Positions 54,066 through 63,471 of a stretch of DNA of 64,000 nt are shown here, piece by piece. Origin of the DNA: Closterium sp. Naga37s-1 (Eukaryota > Streptophyta > Zygnematophyceae > Desmidiales > Closteriaceae); the NCBI GenBank assembly GCA_947471745.1, contig CANJKZ010000770.1, forward strand, positions 62,001 through 126,000, read 5' to 3'. Under the pieces are notes generated by a model. That model did not search any database. It saw nothing but the letters and a program-made list of their open reading frames with translations, and had not been told where the DNA came from. The position numbers and the translations under genes were made by a program. The stretch's first letter is position 1, and the number at the start of each line of letters is the position of its first letter.

Positions 54066-54208
54066 TGTTGGAAACAACAGTTGAAAGTTGGAAATGAGAA
54101 AGAGGGTTTGCACTAGCAGGCAGTTGAGTACATATAGGAAACCCTAGATTGGGATGTACTCACTATTGAGTACCCCACTACAGGCTAGACAAATATAACA
54201 TTCTGACA
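54066..54208 (-). repeat. 5' LTR of element I
   Basis: 143 bp; touches primer site TGGAATCAGAGC (minus strand) on its left and the GAAGG duplication on its right. Confidence 0.9.
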
Positions 54209-54213
54209 GAAGG

Positions 54214-57200
54214 AGCAGGCAGTGGGTAGGCTGGCTGTAACGGCAGCTGCGACTGGTCAGGCGGTGGACACAGTAAGGGAGGAGGAAGGCCAGTAGAAGA
54301 CAGGACACCAAGAACCAGCTGGAGCAGGGGAACGAAGTACGGTCGCGGCCGCACAGTGCCTCCAGGATCAACAGCTCCAGCTCCTCCAGCAAAAGCGCCT
54401 CCCGCGCCAGTGCCTCCAACTCCAGCTCCTCCACCTCCAGCGCCTCCAGCGTCAGTGCCACCAGCTCCACCGCCTCCCGCGCCACTGCCTCCAACTCCAG
54501 CTCCTCCAGCTCCAGCGCCACCAGTGCCAGAGCCTCCAGCTCCAGTAGCGACAGGCTCCGTAGGGTCTCCAGCTCTAGCGCCCCCAACACTACCAGTCCC
54601 GGCAGCTCCAGTACCCCTGGTACGAGCACCTCCAGGACCAGCAGCCGCAGTACCTCCAGTACCACCAGCTCCAGCGGCTCCAGCGCCTCCAGCGCCTCTA
54701 GCTCCGGTAGCTCCACTCCGAAGGTGTGCACGCCGAACAAGCCACTCACACAGCTGCTGCGGAGACAGTCTCGGCGAAGCACCAGCAGGACCTCCAGACG
54801 AAGCAGTACCCCGAGGCTCAGCACCCCCAGACTCCGCACCCTCCGACTCAGCACCCCCAGGCTCAACACCCTCAGGCTTAGCACCCCCAAGCTCCACACC
54901 CGTAGGCTCAGCACCCCTAGGCTCCTCACCCCCAGGCTCAGCACCCCCAGACCCGGCACCCTCAGACAACGCAACCCCCGGCTCTGCACCCCCAGACGCA
55001 GCACCCCCAGACGCAGCACCTTGAGCAGCACCTGAGCCGACAGCTACCTCAACAGGCGCAGTACCAGGGTCTACCTAAGACACACCTGAGGGAGCAGGAC
55101 CTTGGGGGGGGAGGGGGTCTCCCGGAGGGGGACCAGGAGCAAGGAAGAACGGCGGGGGTGGGGGAGGGGCAGAGCGGTAGGGGAGGAGACAGTAAAAGGG
55201 AACTGACTCGTCAAACGTGACGTCCTGAGAAGGGAAGACATGGCGTGAGGTGGGGTGGTAAAACTGCCAGCCAGGTGCGTCAGGGACAAAGCCAAGGAAG
55301 ACGCACGGGATAGCACGGGCGGAGAGCTTGTCCGCGGACGTATCGCGAACAAAGGCAAGAGAACCCCAAACCCGGAACACCGACACATCGCCAACCTCCC
55401 CCGTCCAACGCAGTGTGGGCGAGTTCTTCGGCAAGGAGACACGGGGCCAGAGGTTGAGCTGATGCGCAGCGTACAGGACCGCAAACGGCCACAGAAAATG
55501 GGGAGCGGCCGCATGGATCATGGAGGTACGAGTGACCTCCATGACTAAGCCAATGCGGCGCTCAACAATCCCATTTTGCTGAGGGGAGTCCGGAAGCGTG
55601 AACGACTGGAGAATGCCCTCCCCACGACAAAATTCCCGCAAGAGGTCGGAGGAGAACTCACCACCTCTGTCAGAGTGCAGACGCAGGACAGGTAGGTCCG
55701 CACGGAACCGCTCGCGGAGCTGGAGACGGACTTCGCGGATCCAAGGGATCAAGACATCAACGACCTGACCCTTGCTGCGCAAGGGGAAGATCGTGGTGTA
55801 CCACATGTAGTCGTCAACAACCAGCAGAAAGTAACGCTCGCGGCCCTGTCCATTGACGCGGGCTGGGCCCCACACGTCCATGTGGAGAGTCTGCAGGGGA
55901 GCAGTCGTCGGGGGAAACGAGGAGTGAGGAGCGGCGCGCTGCCGCCCCTCGACGCAAGGAAGGCAGGGCGGGGCAGGCGAGGGCGGTATGGGAGGCAGAG
56001 ACCTGAGAAGACCAGAGACAAGGAGACGGGAGTGCATGCCATGAAGGCGTGGCAGGGAGGGGAGACCCAGGCGGTGGTGCCATAGAAGAGTCTGGTGCGT
56101 CAGGAGGCGACATGAGCAAGAGGCGGCTACCTGACCTGACGCGGACACCTGAGCAGACGCAGCTACCCGAGGAGGCTTGGTAGCGAGTGTGTACAGACTC
56201 GACCCTGGCCGACGAGTGAACGTGGCCAGGTGACGCCCCGTCCGTGTACACGTGCAGATCGACACACGCTGACCCCCAGGAGTGGTGGTAGTGACCATCG
56301 CGTCCTGGAGGGTAGTGGTACTCACCAAGTTCGTAGAGAACGAGGGGAGGTGAAGACCTGACAGTGAGCCAGACGGAACCGCCGGACACGGGAGGACAGT
56401 GGAGGAACGGGCAACGACCGGGCCCCCGGAAGGGTCAGCCAGTCTCACCGGGACAGGTGCAGGGAGAGGAGTGAGGGTGGTGCTGTCACGAAAGAAACAG
56501 CGCGAGGCACCTGAGTCCAACGTGAAGGTGTGCAAGGCCTCAGTAGGCGCAGTACCAGGGAGAGTACCAGACATACTAGCACCTAGAGCAGGAGCCGCTA
56601 TACCTGCGTCAGGTGGCACACACCGGTAACTGTCACCCTCAACTCTAGCAGACAAAGCATACATAGCAGAAAGGATAGCATCAAAGTATATGTCAAAGAT
56701 AGCAACTCCAGACTTAAGCAGATCTGCCCAGCGAGGGCGCTCGACCTCGTCACCAAACTTAGCACGCCAAGCGCCGTCGAGGCGGGAGAAGCAGCGGTGC
56801 TGAGTGTGAAGCCTCCCGCATGTCTGACCAGCACGGTCACCCGTGCGAATGACATACGGGCAGCTATCACTACCCCCAGACGTCCCACGCTGAAACAACC
56901 ACTCACGAAGCTGCTGGGGCGACTAGGTCTCGCTCCGACGCTGCTGCTGCTGGCCACCTCCAGAGCCTCCACGCCGAGCTCCAGTCCTACCGCCACCAGT
57001 CCCATCGCCGCCACTGCCGCCACTCCCACCGCTGCCTCCACCGCCGCACCCACTCCCGCCACCAGTCCCACCGCTGCCACCACCTCCACTGCCTCCACCA
57101 CCTCCACTGCTACCCCCACCACCAGTCCCGCTGCCACCTCCACCACCACCGCTGCCACCTCCGCCACCCCTGCCACCCTTGCCCTTGCTACTACGGCGCT

Positions 57201-57330
57201 TTGCACTAGCAGAAGCAGCCCCAACGTCCTCAGCAACAGGGACGTCTGCAACAGCAGCAGAGGCGTAGGAGGGGGCAAGGGGGGAGGGGGAGCACCCCTC
57301 AAAGAAGGGCGGGCGCGGAGTGCCACGACG
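54214..57330 (-). pseudogene. gag C-terminal part, protease and integrase of element G
   Basis: Continuation of G beyond I. A linker rich in Gly/Ala and GGAEP-like units spans 54214-55070. Integrase (LHMDVWGP near 55865-55890, HSDRGGEF near 55655-55690) lies about 55500-55900 and its C-terminal part to 55080. GAG-pre-integrase is near 56050-56110, protease LDSGAS near 56510-56525, the extended knuckle near 56790-56865, and the Gly/Ser-rich end of gag about 56940-57330. Several breaks. Confidence 0.85.
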
Positions 57331-57602
57331 GGGGCCGCGGGGCGACAGGGCCTAGGGCGTAGGGCCGAGGGGCGACGGGGCCGAGGGCGACAGGGCCTAG
57401 GGGCAACGGGCCGCAGGGCGACGGGGCCTAGGGCGAAGGGCCGAGGGGCGACGGGGCCGAGGGCGACGGGGCCTAGGTTCAACGGGCCGCGGAGCGACGG
57501 GTCTAGGGCGACCGGCCTAGGGGCCTAACTGTTGCGACAGACAGTAGGTGCAGTGTGAGGGCTGCAGAGGGCGGCTAGTGGGGTAGCGCTGTAGAGGGCC
57601 CA
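57331..57602 (-). repeat. GC-rich leader of element G
   Basis: Short array of GGGCGACGGGGCCTAGG-type units to about 57530, then unique sequence with GGGCCCA at 57596-57602. From there to 57647 lie an A/T run, the hairpin GGTCCTAGCG/GAGGACC and the primer site. Confidence 0.8.
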
Positions 57603-57647
57603 AGGAAAAAAAAAATCGGTCCTAGCGGAGGACCTGCTCTGAAACCA

Positions 57648-57766
57648 TGTCAGAAGAATGAACGAGAAAAAGAGTTGGGTACAAGTGCTAACCCTAGTTG
57701 GGTTGTACCCCTTATGGGCTACCCCACTAAAGCCTACACAATTGTAAGCACTATAACATTCTGACA
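57648..57766 (-). repeat. 5' LTR of element G
   Basis: 119 bp; pairs with 43894-44012 and is followed by the ATGTT duplication. Confidence 0.9.
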
Positions 57767-57771
57767 ATGTT

Positions 57772-58001
57772 CCCACGCCGATTCCTCGACCGCAGCCGCC
57801 CACAAACAACCCTCCAGTGCAACTCTCGCTGTTGCCATAAACTCCTCCTGCAGAAGACACTTCTCCTGCAGCTGACGCTCCTTCCTCGGAGCAGGTTCGT
57901 TCTGTCGAAGACATTCGTTATGACTTTTCTTTGACAGGGGAGCAGCTTTCGCCTGCCTCTTCTTTACCGTTCTTTCCTTTGACTGAAAAATTGGCGCCAT
58001 T
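57772..58001 (+). pseudogene. Fossil H, part after the G insertion
   Basis: About 230 bp in the direction of H. The translated context (Pro-rich, then EDIRYDFSLTG-like) fits the linker between integrase and reverse transcriptase of copia elements, and the ATGTT duplication ties it to 43888. No reverse transcriptase of H follows; the sequence meets a J-like LTR. Confidence 0.6.
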
Positions 58002-58203
58002 TGTTATAGTCACAGTAGGCTTGAATGTGCCTAAAACGAAAGGTAGAGTGCACAGTCGGATTTCTACACAGCGGATTTAAACGTTCATAGCGTTCTGGTC
58101 ACAGCTGCAAATGACCTGATTCAACTTGGATCTAGAGCATCTTAACGTCGCCTACAATAGGCAATTTAGATCGCACGATTTCATTAAGAATGGACGACAG
58201 AAC
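58002..58203 (-). repeat. Truncated J-family LTR remnant
   Basis: On the minus strand this matches the last 200 bp of the J LTR (TTTCGTTTTAGGCACATTCA and GACTATAACA), with many differences, so it is a much older copy. It begins TGTTATAGTC at 58002 and is cut at 58204 by the LTR of K. Confidence 0.85.
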
Positions 58204-58329
58204 TGAGAAGAAACGAGGAATGAGAATGACTAAGGGAAAGTTGGGTACAAAATGTAAACCCTAGAAAACTGTACCCCATATGTGCTACCCCACTATAGCC
58301 TACAGTAGCTATGTCATATAAATCTGACA
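58204..58329 (-). repeat. 3' LTR of element K
   Basis: 126 bp, TGAGAAGAAACGAGG to AATCTGACA, followed by CACCCCCATAGGC (polypurine-tract complement). Diverged relative of the E and C/F/G LTRs. Confidence 0.82.
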
Positions 58330-58536
58330 CACCCCCATAGGCAAAGTGGGGGAGAACAAGGGGTCACAAGACCAGTCAAGCAAAGCAAAGCAAGCTCAGG
58401 GTGGATCACAAAGTCACCACACATTCCGAGCACAAGTTCAAGGCCACAAGGCCAGTTCACATGCAGGATTACATATGTATATAAGGCTAGACAAGCAAGA
58501 GCAGGTGTATATATATATGCAACAGTACAAACAAGG

Positions 58537-61500
58537 TCAAGGGGTGAGCAAGTGAGGCAAGGTAGGCACAAGACCCAGCTGAGTACAGAAGCGCTGATGA
58601 TCACAAGGCGCAAGTGCCTTGGTGAAGATATCAGCAGTGTTGGCCTGAGAGGCCACGTACGCAAGCCGCAGCTGACCACGCTGCTGTAGCTCACGAGCAA
58701 GGAAGTAGCGGAGAGCAATGTGCTTCGTTCTGTGCTCCAGTCTCTGCTCTCGACACAAGGCCAGCATGGCCTTGTTGTCTACGTACAGCACTGGAGGAGA
58801 ACGAGGCGGCTCTCCGAGGTCAGTCAGCAGGTAGGTGAGCCAGCGAAGCTCCTGTGCAGCCATGGCCCCGGCGTAGATCTCAGCCTCACAACTGGAGCCG
58901 AGAACAGAAGACGAGCGGGTAGCCCGCCACGAAACAGAGCCGGAACCAAGGCTGAAGGTGTAACCCTGTGACGACCGCTGCGTAGCCTGGTCGTCAGCCC
59001 AAGAAGCGTCTGCGTGCCCAGTGAGGACCACTGGACTCTGCCCTCCAAGCACAAGCCCCATGCCCGACGTACTGCACAAGTAACGCAACACCCTCTTCGC
59101 TGCAGCCATGTGCTCCGGTCTGTGTCTCCCAGTAGCAACATAGCGTGCGAGAATGCTAAGAGGGTATGCGAGGTCAGGTCGTGTGCAAGTCATCAGGTAC
59201 ATGAGGCAGCCAACAAGCTCTGGGTAGGGGCCACTCGACTCTACGGACTCATCCGAAGGCAGAGCTGAGAGCGAGTGGCGAGTAGGCAGAGGAGTGGCCT
59301 GAGGCGAGGAGTACGTGAAGCCGAAGCGCTGAAGGACCTGCTGCACCATGTGTGACTGAGTCAGGGTAATGGTGCGGCGTGCTCTGTCCCGGGTGATCTG
59401 CAAGCCAAGGTAGCTGCGCAGTTCACCCAGGTCTGTGCACGTGTGTCTCTTCTGCAGCTCGGACTTCACGTGGGCGAGTCCAGCAGTGTCAGCTGTGGCA
59501 AAGACCAAGTCGTCGACGTACACGAGGATGTAGAACGGCGGCAAAGAAGTGTCGGTGCGCAGAAACAGCGACGGGTCGGCAGTAGAGGGAGCAAACCCAA
59601 GAGCCGCAAGTGTAGTCCTCAGTGTGTCGTGCCACTCACGCGGTGCCTGGCGGAGACCGTAGACTGGCCGCCGAAGGCTCCACTGGGTGCCAGGAGGAAA
59701 AGACCCAGTGAAGCCAGGTGGGCGACGCAGCCAGATCTCCTCGTGCAGGCTGCCCTGCAAGAAAGCAGTGCTGAAGTCAAGAGAGTGCAGCTCGTAGTCG
59801 CGGTGAGCAGCTATGTGCAGCAGTACCCGAAGAGTGGTCATCTTCGGGGTGGGAGAGAAGGTCTGAAAGTAGTCAATTCCCTGCCGCTGACTGAAGCCAC
59901 GAGCCACGTAACGTGCCTTGAAGAGAGGTGGAGAACCCGGCGGTCGCTTCACCCTGAAAATCCACATGCCACTGACGATGTTCGCCCCAGGCGGGGGAAC
60001 CTCGTCAACTTAGGTGCCTGTGGACTTCCAGGAAGCCATCTCTGTGTCCATAGCTGCCTGCCACTGAGAGGAGTAGGGACCCTCTATCGCCTCCGCGTAA
60101 GAGCGCGGAGTCGGGATGTCAAGTGCATCCGGGTCTCCCTCAGGGGTAAGCAGTACGGACACGAGATGAGGTGAAGCAGCAGCGAAACACTGGAACTCCT
60201 CCTGCCTGTCCTCAAGGACGTCCGTGCCAAGGGCACACTCACCCCCGACGGACGGAGGACAGACAGACTCAGACTCAACGACAAGACTAGCAGCGTAGTC
60301 TAGACGACAGCGAGCAGCAAAGTCGACGAGCTCAGCAACTAGGGCAGACGCAGCAGTGGACTCAAAGGAAGGGTCAGTGACGACAGTAGCAAGGAGACGC
60401 GTGACAGTAGGACTGGCAGCACGAAGAGAGTCCGACTCCGGGTCGGGAAGAGAAGGAAGAGAGGACTCAGGAGGAGAAGGCAAAGGGGCACGCAGAGGAT
60501 CAGTGGACGGACGCAGAGACATCCGGTGCGTGCCAGGGACAGGAGGAGGACGCTGACGTGAACCACGGCCACTAGTGCGAGCAAGACGGACAGGCGACGC
60601 AGGGCGAGACGCAGGCTCACGACGCTCAGCCAGACCTCCAGTAGGACCAGTGTAGGGAGAAGGAGCGGGCAGTGTGAAGGCCGGCTGTAACTGTAACTGG
60701 GACGGGACAGGCTGTGGACACTCTAAGGGAGGAGGAGGACCAGTAGAAGGCGGGAGACCAAGAACCTGCTGAAGGAGCGGAACGAAGTACGGCCGAGGCC
60801 GCGCGGCGACTCAAGACACAGCAGGGACAGCACCAGTACCCCCAGCGGCAGCACCAGCGCCAGCAGCACCTCCAGCTCCAGTACCTCCAGCAGCACCAGT
60901 AGCACCCCCAGCAGGACCGCCTCCAGGACCAACAGCAGTAGCCTCAGCGCCAACACCCTCAGCAGCTCCAGCTCCAGGCGTACCCGCAGGCCCAGCAGCT
61001 CCAGTACTCCCAGTACGAGCACCTCGGGGACCCGCGGCACCAGCACCCGCAGCAGTCGAAGAACCTCCAGCTCCAGCAGCACGCCTCCAGCGTCGGGCAA
61101 ACCACTCTCGCAGCTCCTGTGGAGAGAGTGGCTCCCGCCGAGACGAAGCACCCGGAGAACCTCCAGGCTCAGCACCGCCAGACGCCACACGAGCAGGCCC
61201 AGCTCCCTCAGGCTCCGCACCCCCAGGCTCAGCACCTCCAGGCGTAGCACCCCCAGGCTCAGCACCCCCAGGCGTAGCACCCCCAGGCTCAGCACCCCCA
61301 GTAGTAGCACCCCCAGGCTCAGCACTCCCAGGCTCAGCACCCCCAGTAGTAGCACCCTCAGGCTCAGCACCCCCAGGCGTAGCACCCACACGCTCAGCAC
61401 CCCCAGAGTCAGCACCCCCAGGCTCAGCACCCTCAGCAGCACCAGAGTCACCAGTAACCTCGACAAGCTCGACTGCGTCTAGCTGGGACACACCTGAAGG

Positions 61501-63471
61501 GGCAGGACCCTGAGGGGGGAGGGGGTCTACCGGGGGGGGACCTGGCACAAGGAAGAGCGGTGGCGGGGGGAGGGACGGAGTGCGGTAGGGGAAGAGGCGG
61601 TAGTAGGGGACCGACTCGTCAAACGTGACGTCCTGGGAGGACAGAACACGGCGAGAGGTGGGGTGGTAGAACTGCCACCCTGGCGCGTCAGGGGGGAAGC
61701 CAAGGAAGACGCAAGGAGCAGCACGCGGGGACAGCTTGTCCGCAGACAAGTCGCGGACAAACGCCCGAGATCCCCAGACACGGAACGCAGACGCATCGCC
61801 AACCTTCCCCGTCCACAGCAAAGCTGGGGAGGTCTCCGGCATGGAGACCCTGGGGTGAAGGTTGATCTGATGCGCCGCGTACCGAACCGCAAACGGCCAG
61901 AGAAAATGGGGGGCAGCCGCATGCATCATGGACGTACGGGCGACGTCCAGGACCATGCCAATGCGGCGCTCAGCAATCCCATTTTGCTGTGGAGAGTCCG
62001 GAAGCGTGAAGGTCTGGCGGATGCCTCGTGCACGACAGTAGGCTCGCAGAAGGCCAGAGGAGAACTCTCCACCTCTGTCAGAGTGCAGACGCAGAACAGG
62101 AAAGTCCGAGCCGAAGCTCTGCCTGAGCTGGAGACGAGCTGCGCGGATCCAGTCGATCAACACCTCAGTGACATCACCCTTGCTGCGCAAGGGGAAGACC
62201 GTGGTGTAACGCGAGTAGTCGTCAACCACCAGCAGGAAGTAGCGCTCGTGACCCTGTCCACGGACGCGGGCCGGGCCCCACACGTCCATGTGAAGCGTCT
62301 GCAGCGGGGCCTCTGTCGGAGGAAACTGGGAGGAGTGAGGGGCAGCCCGCTGCCGCCCCTCGACACAAGGGACGCAGGTAGGGCCGGGCCCCGGAGGAAG
62401 GGGAGGGAGGGACCGGGGAAGACCAGAGACAAGGACACGGGAGGCCATGCCTCGGAGACGAAGCAGGGATGGGTGACCAAGGCGGTGGTGCCAGAGGAGA
62501 GTCTCGTGCGACAGGAGGCGACACGAATAGGGGGCAGACTCAGGACCAGACCTGGACGCTGCAGCAAACACCTGACCCGACGCAGCTACCTGACCAGACA
62601 CAGTGACTGGAGGAGACGCAGTGGTCAGTGTGTACAGGCTCGACCCCGGCCGACGTGTAAACGTGGCCAGGTGTCGGCCTGTCCGAGCGTCCGTGCAGTG
62701 GGTCACCCGCTGACTCGCAGGAGTGAACTGGTGAACCCCCGCATCCTGTAGGTCAGCACCACTCACCAAGTTCGTAGAGAACGAGGGGAGGTAAAGACCA
62801 GACAGGGTCTTCTCAAAGACGGGGGTGCGAGGGTCACCACGAGAGGCTCCTACAGCGACTATGCTCTTCTCTGCTGCTAGGAGGGCCTTCTCGAGGAGGT
62901 CAACGGTGAGAGTGGTGGGGCAAACTGAGAGGAAGTGGTCCCTGACTACACGAAGGGAGTCAGGGAGCCGGGTGACTATGTAGTAGAGGGTGATGTACAT
63001 GGGGGGGGGGTTCTTGGCGCAGAACTCAGCAGGAAGCGCAGCGCGGTAGCGAGTGTCACTAGTGCGGAGGTGCGTAATGAGGTCAGCGACTGTGGGAAAG
63101 GCAGCAAGGTCAGGGAAGAGGTACGGTAGCATGAGGCGGCTCAGTGCAGCAGTGGCAGGGGAGGAGTAGCGCGCAACTACAGCGTCGTACAAGGTGTGAG
63201 CACTCTTGTACTGGCTAAAGTGCGCACGCTCAGAGGTAGGCAGGTGGCGACGCACAGCTAGACGTGCAGCAGCATCGCGTGTGGCCCACTGTGAGCGAAC
63301 AGTGGCGTCGGCATCACCAGCAGGGGCAGGAGAGGCACCAGAGGTGAGGTCAAAGAGGGAGAGACCGTCTGCCCTATCGCACTGTAAGAAAAGCTGCAGG
63401 TCATCTACCCAGACGTCAAAGTCAATGGCCCGACTCTCAGCGTCAAAGGCGAGGATACTAGGGGTAGCCAT
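58537..63471 (-). pseudogene. gag-pol region of element K
   Basis: Gag starts at 63471 (MATPSILAFDAESRAIDF). Domains follow in copia order: capsid-type gag (about 220 residues), GAG-pre-integrase (LLWHHRLGHPSLLRLRG), integrase (LHMDVWGPARV; HSDRGGEFSSGLL; QQNGIAERR), a long linker made of GGAEPGGATP-like tandem repeats (about 60850-61450), reverse transcriptase and RNase H (ending LPHLLTP). Fossil. Confidence 0.87.

Larger units (their letters stand above)
46349..54208 (-). mobile_element. Non-coding LTR element I (LARD/TRIM-like), holding J
   Basis: LTRs 46349-46491 and 54066-54208 (143 bp each, about three differences, 2%) and target duplication GAAGG (46344-46348 and 54209-54213). Without J its interior is about 1.1 kb. 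Next to the 3' LTR it has the group's polypurine tract and conserved 3' block (CTCAGGGTGGATCACAAAG); next to the 5' LTR it has primer site TGGAATCAGAGC, a hairpin and TGGGCCCA (54016-54023). No gag or pol similarity was found. It thus looks like a passenger copied by proteins of the C/F/G-type elements. Confidence 0.87.
43894..57766 (-). mobile_element. Copia element G, inserted in H, holding I and J
   Basis: Antisense copia element with LTRs 43894-44012 and 57648-57766 and target duplication ATGTT (43889-43893 and 57767-57771). The LTRs differ at about five of 119 positions by eye (4%). Parts from the 5' end: LTR, primer site TGGTTTCAGAGC, hairpin, short GC-rich leader, gag C-terminal part, zinc knuckle near 56790-56865, protease, integrase, linker, [element I], linker, reverse transcriptase, RNase H and conserved 3' block. 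About 6 kb without the insert. Broken, around six breaks. Confidence 0.9.
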
